Shown: piece by piece, positions 9,586 to 18,946 of the stretch
Layout: every line of letters begins with the position of its first letter
Numbering within the stretch: position 1 is the stretch's first letter
The notes under the pieces: model-generated
Told to the model about the DNA's origin: nothing
The model's database searches: none
The model's input: only the letters and a program-made list of their open reading frames with translations
Program-made: the position numbers and the translations under genes
NCBI GenBank assembly: GCA_020442165.1
Contig: JAGRKV010000045.1
Location: forward strand, 124,001 to 188,000
Direction of reading: 5' to 3'
Origin: Hyphomicrobiaceae bacterium
GTDB taxonomy: Bacteria; Pseudomonadota; Alphaproteobacteria; Rhizobiales; Hyphomicrobiaceae
Length of the DNA stretch: 64,000 bases

Positions 9586-10341
9586 TCAAAGTCCGGCTGC
9601 CATGCCGCCATCGACCATAAGCTCAGATCCGGTGACGAAGACAGAGTCATCGCTGGCAAAAAACAGCGCGGCGCGGGCAATGTCGTCGCCAGTACCAAAA
9701 CGGCGCATGGGCGTCTGGTCCAGCAACGCCTTGCGGATTGCAGGGTTGCGCAGCACGCGCTCGGTCAGGGCTGTCTCGACGAACCCTGGGGAGAGCGTGT
9801 TGACGCGAATTCCATAGGGAGCGTACTCCACAGCCAAGGCGCGCGTCAGTGCTGCCACTGCGCCCTTGGTCGCGGAATAGGCCGCCAGCTGGCGCAGACC
9901 GCGATGGCCCATGATGGATGCGACGTTTACGAGCGAGCCGTTGCCCGCCGCCTTGAGCAGCGGGAAAGCGTCGCGCGCGATGCGGACCACGCCATCGAGG
10001 TTGACCTCACGCAGACGCACCCATTCCTCGTCCGTCAGGTGCCTGAAGTCGGCGCGGACATTGATGCCTGCATTGTTGACGATGACATCGGCCTTGCCGT
10101 GCCGCGTCTCCAGCGTGCGGATCAGAGCCGTGACGTCCTGGCCCCTGGTGACGTCGCAAGCGATCGCGGTTGCCTGCTGGCCGCGTGCGGCGATCGCGCT
10201 TGCGACAGCTTCTGCGGCGGCGCCATCCACATCCGCTATGTAGACGTGTGCTCCCTCGGCTGCAAAAACGTCGGCAATCGATTGTCCGATACCGCCTCCC
10301 GATCCCGTAACTACGGCAATCTTTCCACCAAGTCTCGACAT
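9586..10341 (-). CDS. Short-chain dehydrogenase/reductase (SDR)
   Basis: 251 residues from the ATG at 10341 (MSRLGGKIAVVTGSGGGIGQ). It shows a classical SDR fold: cofactor loop TGSGGGIG, NNAG motif in VNNAGINVRAD, catalytic Tyr and Lys in YSATKGAV, and the C-terminal DPxxFVTG-like block VFVTGSELMVDGG. An Asp after the second strand (IADVDG) favours NAD(H) over NADP(H). The substrate cannot be told from the sequence. It is a stand-alone gene on the same strand as gor, 166 bases downstream of it. Confidence 0.88.
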   Translation of the reverse strand: MSRLGGKIAVVTGSGGGIGQSIADVFAAEGAHVYIADVDGAAAEAVASAIAARGQQATAIACDVTRGQDVTALIRTLETRHGKADVIVNNAGINVRADFRHLTDEEWVRLREVNLDGVVRIARDAFPLLKAAGNGSLVNVASIMGHRGLRQLAAYSATKGAVAALTRALAVEYAPYGIRVNTLSPGFVETALTERVLRNPAIRKALLDQTPMRRFGTGDDIARAALFFASDDSVFVTGSELMVDGGMAAGL

Positions 10342-10507
10342 GCGCTCATTCCATTCTTGCGGCCCATCTGGTTGCTGCGCACAGGCCTTCACCATGTATC
10401 AGCGCGGTTTATGGCCTTCCGCGCTGCAACTCAACCTCGGCTATTGGTTATGACAAACACGCACCATCAGGCGGTGTTCAGAGCAGTGCCACGAACCGGT
10501 GCCCGCA

Positions 10508-11884
10508 TCATGCGGGTGGATCTGGCCTCTTCGTACGCATCGTCACCAATTCCTCGGCAGCACTTGGATGCAACGGCATCGTGCGATCGAAGTCCGCCTT
10601 CGTTGCCTCCATTCGCATGGCAATTGCCGCCATCTGCACCATCTCGGCGGCATCCGGCCCGAAGACGTGGCAGCCGATGACCCGTTGTGATTCCCTGTCG
10701 ACGATCAGCTTCATCATCGTGCGTTCCTCGCGCCCGGCGAGTGTCACGCGCATTGGGCGGAAGCGTGAGACGTAGACGTCGAGGGCGTGCGCTCGTTCGG
10801 CGGCCAAATGCTCGGGCAAGCCGACAGTGCCTATTTCTGGTGTCGAGAAGACTGCCGTCGGCACCATCTCATAATCGATGTCGCGCGTCATGCCGCCGAA
10901 CACCCGATCGGCAAAGGCATGACCATCGCGGATCGCAACCGGCGTCAGCTGCGGTTTGTCGGTGACGTCGCCCACGGCATAGATCGAGGGGACAGAGGAG
11001 CGGAACTCGTCATCGACGACGATGTGGCCGTTCCATCCCTCTTCGATGCCCAGAGCTGCAAGACCAAGCCCCTTAACGTTGGGCACGCGCCCGGTTGCGT
11101 ACATGACGATGTCGGCGTCGAGCACTGTGCCATTGTCAAGATGCACCCGCTTTCCCTCGGCGGTTGCATCGACGCGCGGGATCGTGTGGCCTGTCAGAAT
11201 CCTGATGCCGCGCGCCTGATAGGCCTCCATCAATGCATCGCGCAAGTCCTCGTCGAAGCCGCGAAGGATCTTGTCGCCGCGGTAGACGAGTGTCGTTTCC
11301 GTTCCAAGACCAGCAAATATTCCTGCGAATTCGACCGCAATGTAACCACCGCCAACGATGACGATGCGCTCTGGCTGGCGCTCCAGATGAAAGGCCTCGT
11401 TGGAGGTGATGACGTGTTCGGCGCCCTCAAGGTCAGGGTCTATGAATGGCGTGCCGCCCGTTGCCACCAGGATGCGCTCGGCCCGGATTTCCTGGCCGGA
11501 CTTGTCGAGGCGTACCGCGTGCGGTCCGGTCAACGTCGCATGCTCGGAAAAGAGCGTTACGCCGGCATTCCTCAAAGTGTTCTGGTAGAGGCCTTCCAGG
11601 CGCGCAATCTCGCGGTCCTTTGCGGCAATCAGCGTTGGCCAATCGAAATGCGGACTGTTTTCAAACGACCAGCCGAAGCCTGCCGAGTCGGCAAAATCAG
11701 TTGCGAACCGGCTCGCGTAGACCAGCAGCTTCTTTGGTACGCAGCCGCGGATGACGCAGGTGCCGCCGTAGCGATCCGCTTCGGCCAAGGCAACACGCGC
11801 ACCATGTCCTGCCGCGATGCGCGCCGCGCGCACACCGCCAGAGCCGCCGCCGATCACGAAGAGGTCGTAGTCCCAGTCCGCCAT
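10508..11884 (-). CDS. gor: Glutathione-disulfide reductase
   Basis: 458 residues. FAD- and NADPH-dependent cytoplasmic enzyme that reduces oxidised glutathione. It has the FAD dinucleotide fold (FVIGGGSGGVRAARIAA), the redox-active pair GGTCVIRGCVPKKLL, an NAD(P) fold (IVIGGGYIAVEFAGI), and the C-terminal His-Glu base in HPSAAEELV. The redox motif with R and VPKK is that of glutathione reductase and not of dihydrolipoamide dehydrogenase (usually LNxGCIPSK). The ATG at 11884 is preferred over one eight codons earlier because the fold begins there. Confidence 0.9.
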   Translation of the reverse strand: MADWDYDLFVIGGGSGGVRAARIAAGHGARVALAEADRYGGTCVIRGCVPKKLLVYASRFATDFADSAGFGWSFENSPHFDWPTLIAAKDREIARLEGLYQNTLRNAGVTLFSEHATLTGPHAVRLDKSGQEIRAERILVATGGTPFIDPDLEGAEHVITSNEAFHLERQPERIVIVGGGYIAVEFAGIFAGLGTETTLVYRGDKILRGFDEDLRDALMEAYQARGIRILTGHTIPRVDATAEGKRVHLDNGTVLDADIVMYATGRVPNVKGLGLAALGIEEGWNGHIVVDDEFRSSVPSIYAVGDVTDKPQLTPVAIRDGHAFADRVFGGMTRDIDYEMVPTAVFSTPEIGTVGLPEHLAAERAHALDVYVSRFRPMRVTLAGREERTMMKLIVDRESQRVIGCHVFGPDAAEMVQMAAIAMRMEATKADFDRTMPLHPSAAEELVTMRTKRPDPPA

Positions 11885-12003
11885 TCCAACCTTGCTCCTG
11901 CCGTACACCTTAGATCATGCACGGCAGGTTTAGGTGGTGGAGCGGCAGACGGCAAGCTGGTTGCACGCGCAAAACCGGCGCGGACCGCTCCAATACTCGG
12001 GCA

Positions 12004-12501
12004 TTACTTGCGGTTCTGGATTTCCTTCAATTCGCGAACCGCCATGAGACCGTATTTCTGGCCGATCTGCCCACCCTGCTGCATCAGCTCGGGCATTGCG
12101 GCAATGAACTTCGCGCCAGCGCCAGACCGGTAGAATGTGGAAATTTCCTTCAATTCTTCGGTGGTAAAGCGGGAGGCGTAGAGCGTCGCGAACTCGTCGA
12201 TCATCTGATCGCGGTAGCCTTTGAACTTCACCGAGAACTCGCCGAATGCCTTTTCCGCCTTCTCCGCCGTGGCACCATCTCCGTTTTCACGCGCGCCAGC
12301 ACCGAAGCTCTTCTTCATCATATCGAGCATCAACTCGATCTGCTTCTTGGCGCCCGTAACCTCGATCAACTCCATTGCCGCGGCGCGTCGGGCGGGGTCT
12401 ACGGCGGCCTCCTGGGCGCGAGCGGTGGTGACCACTGGAAGCATCATGAAACACGCAAGCAAACAGAAATAAAATGCGCGAGTACTACGCATCTGAACCA
12501 T
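12004..12501 (-). CDS. DUF2059 family exported protein, first copy
   Basis: 165 residues with a signal peptide (about residues 1-29, ending at ARAQE). The rest is helical, with the DUF2059 core FKGYRDQMIDEFATLYASRF followed by TTEELKEISTFYRSGAGAKF. The function of the family is unknown; many alphaproteobacteria carry exported copies. The next gene upstream on the same strand (12679-13203) is a second member, so the pair probably arose by duplication. The gap of 177 bases allows separate promoters. Confidence 0.85.
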   Translation of the reverse strand: MVQMRSTRAFYFCLLACFMMLPVVTTARAQEAAVDPARRAAAMELIEVTGAKKQIELMLDMMKKSFGAGARENGDGATAEKAEKAFGEFSVKFKGYRDQMIDEFATLYASRFTTEELKEISTFYRSGAGAKFIAAMPELMQQGGQIGQKYGLMAVRELKEIQNRK

Positions 12502-12678
12502 GGCAAGGACCTCCTGGCCGACCTGAAATGCGGTGATCTTAGTCCGGGGCTCGGCTGCGGGGAACAGTGGAAATGGTGGCAGCCGGCATGCGACTAAATC
12601 CGAAGCGCGCGCACCACGGGCAGGGCTCGGCGGAACCCGCTGCTTAACGATGTCGTTCCGCCGTCCAGGAGCCAGTCG

Positions 12679-13203
12679 TCAGTTGGCCTTGGCGCCAGCA
12701 GCACCCTGCTGCACTGCCTTGATGAGTTCTGTTTGGAACTGCCCCATGCGCGTTGCTATCAGTCCGCCGAGTTCCGGCGTCTTTTCATTGAACTTGCGTC
12801 CAGCGGCACTCTTCTGGAACTCACCGATCGCCTTCATTTCGTCAGGCGTGAAGTTGCGCGCGTAGAACTGCACCGCGATGTTTTCCAGATCCGAGAGGAA
12901 GCCCTGCACGCGAGCACTCTGGGGATCCATTTCCTTCTCCGTGTAGGCGGCGAAGCCGACCGCCTTGGAGGGTTCAGTTGATTGAATGCGCATGAGCAGG
13001 GCCTGACGAAGCTGCTCCAGCGAGCGGAGCGCCTGACCGCGCGCGTCCATCGCAGTGACCAATTCCTTGGCGGCGCTCACCTGCGCTGCATCTGGAGCTG
13101 GTGTCGCCTCCTGCGCTGGCGACGGATATGAAAAGGCCGCCAACGCCGCAAAGCCGCACACCGTTGCGGCAATCCTTGCACCGCGTAATGACACCTGCAC
13201 CAT
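12679..13203 (-). CDS. DUF2059 family exported protein, second copy
   Basis: About 174 residues from the ATG at 13203, which has GGGAG upstream and gives a signal peptide (MVQVSLRGARIAATVCGFAA). The core NIAVQFYARNFTPDEMKAIG and the following EFQKSAAGRKFNEKTPEL parallel the first copy, but overall identity is low, so the duplication is old. An in-frame start at 13338 would bury the signal peptide and is rejected. Function unknown. Confidence 0.83.
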   Translation of the reverse strand: MVQVSLRGARIAATVCGFAALAAFSYPSPAQEATPAPDAAQVSAAKELVTAMDARGQALRSLEQLRQALLMRIQSTEPSKAVGFAAYTEKEMDPQSARVQGFLSDLENIAVQFYARNFTPDEMKAIGEFQKSAAGRKFNEKTPELGGLIATRMGQFQTELIKAVQQGAAGAKAN

Positions 13204-13457
13204 GATCTCACTCCCTTGTTCTATCGCGCCTTGTTCTTGGCTGTTCGGCGTCTCACGGCTGCCTGACGGCATACTGATAGATCGCCACAGGCGGACAACA
13301 CGCTTAAACTCATGCATTCGATAATGCCATCTGCCCATCGCTGATCGCTTTCCGGCGATGGCACCCCATGTTGCATATGGCTAGCATCGCAGGGCTGGTG
13401 AGCGAAGCCGGTCGTTGCCTGGAGCGTTAACCGGCATCACGTCGACCCAACGTGCGC

Positions 13458-14192
13458 TCATGAGCCGGCTTCTGATGTGTCGTCATCATCCTCATAGTCG
13501 GCTTCGATCACGACGACACCTTCCGGCCCTGCGACCACGGCGGTATCGGCAATACCGATGAACAGACCATTCTCGACGACGCCGGGCACAACCTTCAACG
13601 CGGCGTCGAGTTCTTCGGGTTCCTCGATGGCGCCAAAATGCGCATCGACGATGAGGTTGCCGCTGTCGGTGCGGAACGGTTCGCCGGAAGCCGTGGTGCG
13701 CACCTTCAGTTCGCCGTCACAGCCGCAATCCTGCGCCAGCATCTCAATCATGCCCAGTGTGGCTGTCAGCCCAAACGGAATCACCTCGATCGGCAACGGA
13801 AACTTGCCGAGGGTTTCGACATGCTTCGATGTATCGGCGATGACGATCATGCGATCAGAAGCGGTGGCGACGATCTTTTCGCGCAGCAGCGCGCCACCAC
13901 CTCCCTTGATGAGCCTCAACTGGCTGTCGAGTTCATCGGCGCCATCGATGGTGAGATCGAGGAAGGGCTCAGAATCGAGCGTGGTCAATCGAATGCCCAA
14001 CGCCTCGGCCTGCCGCCGTGTGGCCTCCGAGGTCGGCACGCAGATGACGTCGAGGCCCTCAGACACGCGCTTGCCAAGGAGATCGACGAATGCGGCCGCG
14101 GTTGAGCCCGTTCCAAGGCCCAGCTTCATGCCTGAGGTGACATAGGCAAGCGCACGCTCGGCAGCTTGCCGCTTGTAATCATCGGCGCTCAT
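13458..14192 (-). CDS. rpiA: Ribose-5-phosphate isomerase A
   Basis: 244 residues. It interconverts ribose 5-phosphate and ribulose 5-phosphate in the pentose phosphate pathway. Conserved blocks are [15 protein letters not shown] (phosphate binding), TIDGADELD (catalytic Asp region) and [16 protein letters not shown]. The ATG at 14192 begins the family ([18 protein letters not shown]). The tail is unusually acidic ([12 protein letters not shown]). Certain by family. Confidence 0.94.
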   Translation of the reverse strand: MSADDYKRQAAERALAYVTSGMKLGLGTGSTAAAFVDLLGKRVSEGLDVICVPTSEATRRQAEALGIRLTTLDSEPFLDLTIDGADELDSQLRLIKGGGGALLREKIVATASDRMIVIADTSKHVETLGKFPLPIEVIPFGLTATLGMIEMLAQDCGCDGELKVRTTASGEPFRTDSGNLIVDAHFGAIEEPEELDAALKVVPGVVENGLFIGIADTAVVAGPEGVVVIEADYEDDDDTSEAGS

Positions 14193-14349
14193 CTTTCCTC
14201 CCAGGTTTTCTTGCGTGGAGCTTTTGCAGCCACGTCCCGGCGACAATAGCCAGAACACGGCAGGCGCGGAAAGGCGGTATTTGCGCGCTATTCTGGCAAA
14301 CCTGCGTCATGCGGTCGCCCGGCGAACGATGAGAAATGCCGGGCTACGG

Positions 14350-15795
14350 TCACAGCCCACCCATCATGATGTATTTCGTTTCCAGGAATTCCTCGATGCC
14401 GTGGTGCGAGCCTTCGCGCCCCAGCCCCGATTCCTTCACGCCGCCGAAAGGTGCCACCTCGGTCGATACGATGCCCTCGTTGATGCCGACGATGCCAAAC
14501 TCAAGTGCTTCGGCAACACGCCACACGCGGCCGATGTCACGGGCATAGAAGTATGCCGCCAGGCCAAACTGCGTGGCGTTGGCCATGGTGATGACGTCGG
14601 CCTCGTTCTCGAATCGGAACAGCGGCGCTACGGGACCGAACGTCTCCTCGCGAGACACCAGCATGTCCGGGGTCACGCCGGTCAGGATCGTCGGTTCGAA
14701 GAACGTGCCGCCTTTTGCGTGCCGCTTACCGCCCACAATGGCGCTGGCGCCCTTCGCAAGGGCATCCGCGATATGCTCTTCGACCTTCTCCACCGCCTGG
14801 GTGTTAATGAGCGGCCCCTGCGTCACGCCTGCCTCGGTGCCATCGCCGACCTTGAGCTTGGCCACCTCGGCCGCCAGCTTTTCCGCAAAAGCGTCATAGA
14901 CGCGCGATTGAACGAAGATGCGATTGGCGCACACGCAGGTCTGGCCAGCATTGCGATACTTGGACGCCATAGCGCCGGCAACTGCCTGGTCGAGATCCGC
15001 GTCGTCGAAGACGATGAAGGGTGCATTGCCGCCCAGCTCCAGTCCTACGCGCTTGACCGTTCCCGCCGCCTGCCGCATCAGCAGCTTGCCGATCTCGGTC
15101 GAGCCGGTGAACGTCACCATGCGAACGAGCGGATTGGACGTCAGCTCTTCTCCGACTGGCACGGGATCGGTTGCCGTGACGACATTGAAGACTCCCGGCG
15201 GCATGCCGGCCTGTTCAGCCAATGCTGCCAGTGCGAGCGCGGAGAGCGGTGTATCCTCAGCGGGTTTGACGACCGCGGTGCAACCTGCCGCCAGTGCCGG
15301 CGTCACTTTGCGGGTAATCATGGCATTGGGAAAATTCCACGGCGTGATGGCGGCGATGACACCAATCGGCTGCTTCACCACCACGATGCGCGCGTTGGGT
15401 TTCGGACTCGGGATGGTTTCGCCATAGATGCGCTTGGCCTCCTCGGCAAAGAATTCGACGAAGCCCGCGCCATAGATGATCTCGCCCCTGGCCTCTGCGA
15501 GCGGCTTGCCCTGTTCCTGGGTCAGCAGGAGCGCCAGGCCATCGACGTTGGCCATGATGAGATCGTACCACCGCCTGAGGATCGCCGACCGTTCCTTTGC
15601 AAGCAGGGCGGACCATGCCGGCAGCGCCTTGTGGGCGGCGTCAACGGCCTTGCGCGCCTCGGCCGCTCCAAGGGCTGGCACCTGAGCGATGACGGCTCCC
15701 GTGGCCTTGTTGATGACGGGTGCTACTGGTTCTCCGATCCAGGCGCCATTGATGAAGGCGCGATCACGGATGAGAGGGCTGCGGGGGTGTTCCAT
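14350..15795 (-). CDS. gabD: NAD(P)-dependent succinate-semialdehyde dehydrogenase (GabD type)
   Basis: 481 residues, the normal length for the aldehyde dehydrogenase superfamily. The catalytic Cys lies in NAGQTCVCANR and the general base Glu in GLELGGNAPFIVF. ITPWNFPNAMITRK and FTGSTEIGKLL are cofactor-binding blocks. The closest pattern is GabD, which oxidises succinate semialdehyde to succinate in the GABA shunt; a related semialdehyde is possible. No GABA transaminase is adjacent. The 282 bases between it and the divergent gph gene probably carry both promoters. Confidence 0.85.
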   Translation of the reverse strand: MEHPRSPLIRDRAFINGAWIGEPVAPVINKATGAVIAQVPALGAAEARKAVDAAHKALPAWSALLAKERSAILRRWYDLIMANVDGLALLLTQEQGKPLAEARGEIIYGAGFVEFFAEEAKRIYGETIPSPKPNARIVVVKQPIGVIAAITPWNFPNAMITRKVTPALAAGCTAVVKPAEDTPLSALALAALAEQAGMPPGVFNVVTATDPVPVGEELTSNPLVRMVTFTGSTEIGKLLMRQAAGTVKRVGLELGGNAPFIVFDDADLDQAVAGAMASKYRNAGQTCVCANRIFVQSRVYDAFAEKLAAEVAKLKVGDGTEAGVTQGPLINTQAVEKVEEHIADALAKGASAIVGGKRHAKGGTFFEPTILTGVTPDMLVSREETFGPVAPLFRFENEADVITMANATQFGLAAYFYARDIGRVWRVAEALEFGIVGINEGIVSTEVAPFGGVKESGLGREGSHHGIEEFLETKYIMMGGL

Positions 15796-16077
15796 GAGAA
15801 AACCTCAGGTATGACTACGCTATGGCCTGGCGACCACGGCATGGCCTTGCTGGCGCCTTTCCAAATGCCGCTACTCCCGGACCGGTGCGGTCCGGCGGCT
15901 GGCGCTCATTTGTTCCCGGCGTGGCAAGGCGTCTCGTGGCCCTTGTGTAGAGTCCGGGGCACAGGGTTACAAGTCAGTTGGCTCGTGTCAGTTGGCTCTT
16001 GGGCAGACTGGCACCTTCCTCCGTTTCCCCGTGGCTTGCCTGCTCTTTCCTAAAACCGAAAAGGCCCGACCTGCCCC

Positions 16078-16767
16078 GTGACTGATCTTCGGCTCAAGAA
16101 TTTCACTGTCGTTTTCGACCTCGACGGAACACTGGTCGACACCGCCCCTGACCTCATCGGCGCGACCAACCACGTCCTGGCGCGCGTGGGGCTGACGCCG
16201 CGTCCAGGCGAGGAGCTTAGACCCTGGATCAGCTTTGGCGCGCGGCGGATGATCGAAGAGGCGCTATCGCAAAGCGGCCGGAGCCTTACCAGCAATGAGG
16301 TCGACGAGCTTCTGGAGCTGTTCCTGGATCACTACGAAAGCAATATCGCCCACGGGAGCCGGCCCTTTCCCTACGTTGTCGATCAGATGCTCGCCCTCAC
16401 CCAAGCAGGCTCGCGATTGGGCATCTGCACCAACAAGCGCGAAGCTTTGACCATGAAGCTTCTGGACGCACTTGATCTCACAGCGCATTTCCAAGCCATT
16501 GTCGGCCGCGATACGCTTGCTGTCTCAAAGCCGCACCCAGAGCATCTTTTGGAAACCATCAGGCGGGCGGGCGGTGATCCAACCCGTGCCATCATGGTGG
16601 GAGATAGTGGCGTCGACGTTGCCACGGCGCGGGCGGCGCGCGTTCCAGTCATCGGCGTCAGTTTCGGTTATTCGGAGACGCCGATTTCAGTGCTGGAACC
16701 GGATCTTGTGCTCGACGACTACGGCCGTCTCACAGAGGCTGTCGCGGCCTTGGCGGGGCGGCTTTGA
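16078..16767 (+). CDS. gph: Phosphoglycolate phosphatase-like HAD hydrolase
   Basis: 229 residues starting at a GTG (16078). HAD motif I is VFDLDGTLVDT with the nucleophilic Asp, motif II is GICTNKREAL, the Lys of motif III is in SKPHPEHL, and motif IV is MVGDSGVDVATARAA. The cap is the alpha-helical C1 type. This pattern fits Gph, which removes phosphate from 2-phosphoglycolate formed during DNA repair or by Rubisco. Other small sugar phosphates cannot be excluded. Confidence 0.85.
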   Translation: MTDLRLKNFTVVFDLDGTLVDTAPDLIGATNHVLARVGLTPRPGEELRPWISFGARRMIEEALSQSGRSLTSNEVDELLELFLDHYESNIAHGSRPFPYVVDQMLALTQAGSRLGICTNKREALTMKLLDALDLTAHFQAIVGRDTLAVSKPHPEHLLETIRRAGGDPTRAIMVGDSGVDVATARAARVPVIGVSFGYSETPISVLEPDLVLDDYGRLTEAVAALAGRL

Positions 16768-16907
16768 AACTATTTTGCAACAGTTGAGCATTCTCCGACG
16801 CCTACCCGATGATGCCATGTTGGCGTCCACGAGAAGCCACAATCCGGTATCACATCGCATTCATTCGCGGCTCATGCGCGAACGAACAACAGAGGACAAG
16901 AACTCAC

Positions 16908-17234
16908 ATGATGAAGCGTCTCATCCTGGCCGCTGCGCTTGGCGCGGCCCTCACAGGCGCAGTGCAGGCGCAGGAAAAGCCAGCCGCAGGGCAGCAAGCA
17001 CCTGCCGCTGCCGAGTCACAGGCACAGCCGCCTGCCGATCCAGCAGCCGATGCATGCCTGCAGAAGGCTTTTGAGCTTGCTCAGTCCGCCGAGCAGAAGA
17101 AGCTCACCGAGCAGGATCTCGATCAGCTCGAGCAGCTGCTGAGCAAGATGGAATCGCATTGCGATGCCAAGGAAACCGCAGAGGCCGACAAGGTCGGCGG
17201 CGAGATCAAGGCGATGCTTGATTCCAAGCAGTAA
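16908..17234 (+). CDS. Small exported Ala/Gln-rich protein
   Basis: 108 residues from the ATG at 16908, with GAGGA upstream. A signal peptide (MMKRLILAAALGAALTGAVQ, cut near AQAQE) is followed by an Ala-, Pro- and Gln-rich linker. A short charged helical domain has two Cys residues (DACLQKAFEL and ESHCDAKET), probably a disulfide in the periplasm. Not a family I can name. A strong terminator follows 40 bases after the stop, so it appears to be transcribed alone or with gph. Confidence 0.72.
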   Translation: MMKRLILAAALGAALTGAVQAQEKPAAGQQAPAAAESQAQPPADPAADACLQKAFELAQSAEQKKLTEQDLDQLEQLLSKMESHCDAKETAEADKVGGEIKAMLDSKQ

Positions 17235-17274
17235 GTCTTGCGCGCGCGATCGAGACCAGCGCGTGCTACGAATT

Positions 17275-17308
17275 AAGGGCGATCCTTTCCGGATCGCCCT
17301 TTCTTGTT
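17275..17308 (+). terminator. Rho-independent terminator
   Basis: A GC-rich stem, GGGCGATCC with GGATCGCCC, has a TTTCC loop and is followed by TTTCTTGTT. It lies 40 bases after the stop of the small exported protein gene. On the opposite strand the stem has an A-rich start instead of a T tract, so it serves the plus strand. Confidence 0.88.
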
Positions 17309-17347
17309 CCTATTTGCTTGTGCACCGCCTGCTGCAAAACCGCGAGG

Positions 17348-17788
17348 TCATGCACAGCCCGCGAAGCCGTCAGCGGCCATCTTCGCCTCATACTTGTCAG
17401 AGACATCGGCCCCGGCGATCAAGGCTGCCTTTGCCGCCGCCCAGTCGGCAGGCTTCAAGATAATCATCCAGCCCTTCTCGTAAGGGTCCTCGTTGGCGAG
17501 CTTGGGATTGGCCACGAGATCGGCATTCACCGCGACCACCTGGCCGCTCGCCGCCGTCTTGGCCGGACCGACCCACTTGCCGCTTTCGATCGTCGCGCAA
17601 GACTTGCCTGCGTCAATTGCCTTGCCAACCTTCTTGGGCGTGAACGCCACAAGCTGACCCGCCATCGCGGTTGCCACCGACGTCATGCCGAGCTTGACCG
17701 TTCCATCGCCAAGATCGCGGAACCAGATGTTGTTGGCGACATCATAGAGGAGGTCGTCTGGAAGGTTGCATCCACGAACTGTCGGCAT
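17348..17788 (-). CDS. lbpA: Lipoate-binding protein LbpA (GcvH-like)
   Basis: 146 residues. A small lipoyl-domain protein with the modified Lys at position 71 in ATIESGKWVGPAKTA. The start VRGCNLPDDLLYDVANNIWF and the IESGKWVGP motif match LbpA of sulfur-oxidising bacteria; glycine-cleavage GcvH has VESVKA-type sequence instead. LbpA carries lipoate for the sulfur-oxidising heterodisulfide reductase-like (sHdr) pathway in the cytoplasm. Cys residues at 7, 64 and 145 are notable. CAGGAGA precedes the ATG. No glycine cleavage genes are nearby; the dedicated lipoate-assembly genes lie 3-7 kb away on the same strand. The partner sHdr core is not in the window. Confidence 0.88.
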   Translation of the reverse strand: MPTVRGCNLPDDLLYDVANNIWFRDLGDGTVKLGMTSVATAMAGQLVAFTPKKVGKAIDAGKSCATIESGKWVGPAKTAASGQVVAVNADLVANPKLANEDPYEKGWMIILKPADWAAAKAALIAGADVSDKYEAKMAADGFAGCA

Positions 17789-17853
17789 CTTCGAAGTCTC
17801 CTGTTTCGTGTGTCCGGGCAGGTTTATTTTGGGCAGGCCGCATTGCCCCTGCC

Positions 17854-18525
17854 CTAGGGCTTCATGGCGACGAAACGAATAATTGCCGCCCGGCCGGTGT
17901 GGTATGGCCCTTCCTGCAGAAATGTTTCCGTTTCATCGCATGTCAGAACCTTGAATCCGTAGAAATCCGTACGCAAGATTTCGGCGCTAAACAACATCCG
18001 CACATCCGTGGGACCGCCCGAATCCTCCGTCGCCTGCAACGCGATCTGTTCTGGCCGGAAGCCCTCGATCACGATCAGGCCGCCGGGCTTGAGCGCCGCT
18101 GCTGCGGACTGGTGCACGGTGGCGCGGTGCCTCTCCGGCAGATGGAAATAGATCGCGACAATCGCATCGTAGACCGCGTGCGGCCAGTTCCAACTGGTCA
18201 GATCCGCTTCAACCGTTTCGATCTCCACCCCCCGGGCGGCTGCCAGGGACTGGGCCTTCAGCAGGCCCACGGGCGAATAATCGGCTGACGTCACACGGCA
18301 GCCCTTTTCGGCAAGCCAGACGCCATTGCGTCCTTCGCCGTCGGCCAGCGAGAGTACGCGGGCACCGGGCTGGAAGAGATGCGCCTGGCTTTCGAGAAAT
18401 GCATTGGGCTTCGTGCCGAACGAATAGCCCTCGCCGGCGTAGCGATCGTTCCACGATGCGGGGCCGGTCATCTTGATGCGCTCGGGCCGTGGCCGGGCGT
18501 TACGCACCTCACCGTTCTCGGTCAT
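17854..18525 (-). CDS. Class I SAM-dependent methyltransferase (TehB-like)
   Basis: 223 residues; an alternative start at 18471 (MTGPASWNDRY) would remove a polar tail. It opens WNDRYAGEGYSFGTKPNAFL, then the SAM-binding motif I is VLSLADGEGRNGVWLAEKG, with the acidic end of strand 2 in SADYSP. EADLTSW and YFHLPERHR follow. This layout is seen in TehB-like and thiol or selenol methyltransferases, but the substrate is not known. It lies between lbpA (65 bases downstream) and dsrE (40 bases upstream), all minus strand, so it may belong to one sulfur-related transcript. Confidence 0.8.
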   Translation of the reverse strand: MTENGEVRNARPRPERIKMTGPASWNDRYAGEGYSFGTKPNAFLESQAHLFQPGARVLSLADGEGRNGVWLAEKGCRVTSADYSPVGLLKAQSLAAARGVEIETVEADLTSWNWPHAVYDAIVAIYFHLPERHRATVHQSAAAALKPGGLIVIEGFRPEQIALQATEDSGGPTDVRMLFSAEILRTDFYGFKVLTCDETETFLQEGPYHTGRAAIIRFVAMKP

Positions 18526-18565
18526 CGGGATCTCCCTGCCTGCTGACGACAGCTTCAGACCGGCT

Positions 18566-18946
18566 TCAATACGTCAGCACGCGCACTTCGTCGTCTTCCA
18601 TAATCGATTCAATCAAATGCGCACCGCCAACGATCCCTTCGCACTCCGGGATCAAATCGTCCTTGGTCATATCGAAGAGGTCGAGGTTGGGAGAGCAACA
18701 GTAGAACTTGGCGCCGGCCTCGTGGGCATCCTTGATGAAGTCATAGACGGTCTTGGTGCTTCCCGGCTTGACGACCAGCTTCTCCGCCACGCCCTTCTTC
18801 ATAAGAATACCGGAGGTCGCCGTGCAGATCACTTCGACTTCGTATTCCATTGCGGCCGCCACCGATGCCTGAAAAATGGGTGCGCCAAGCTCCTCGCCGT
18901 GACGTGGATCAGTATTGGCCATGACGATTACCAGCTTGCTTGCCAT
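18566..18946 (-). CDS. DsrE family sulfur-carrier-like protein
   Basis: 126 residues. A single DsrE/F-like domain beginning MASKLVIVMANTDPRHGEEL. Cys41 (EVICTATSG) and the Cys83-Cys84 pair in FYCCSPNLDLFDM lie where DsrE proteins carry their persulfide Cys. Such proteins move protein-bound sulfane sulfur between carriers such as TusA and the oxidising or reducing enzymes. AAAGGAT precedes the ATG. The neighbours are the methyltransferase and lbpA downstream. It is distinct from the larger DsrE3A at 31607. Confidence 0.83.
   Translation of the reverse strand: MASKLVIVMANTDPRHGEELGAPIFQASVAAAMEYEVEVICTATSGILMKKGVAEKLVVKPGSTKTVYDFIKDAHEAGAKFYCCSPNLDLFDMTKDDLIPECEGIVGGAHLIESIMEDDEVRVLTY

Noticed and set aside
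17348..17788. Glycine cleavage H protein
   Set aside because: The lipoyl site reads IESGKWVGP as in LbpA and not the VESVKA pattern of GcvH, and no gcv genes are near.
17831..17854. GGGCAGG/CCTGCCC hairpin at the methyltransferase stop as a terminator
   Set aside because: In the direction of transcription the stem is followed by an A-rich stretch, not T, so it does not fit a Rho-independent terminator before lbpA.
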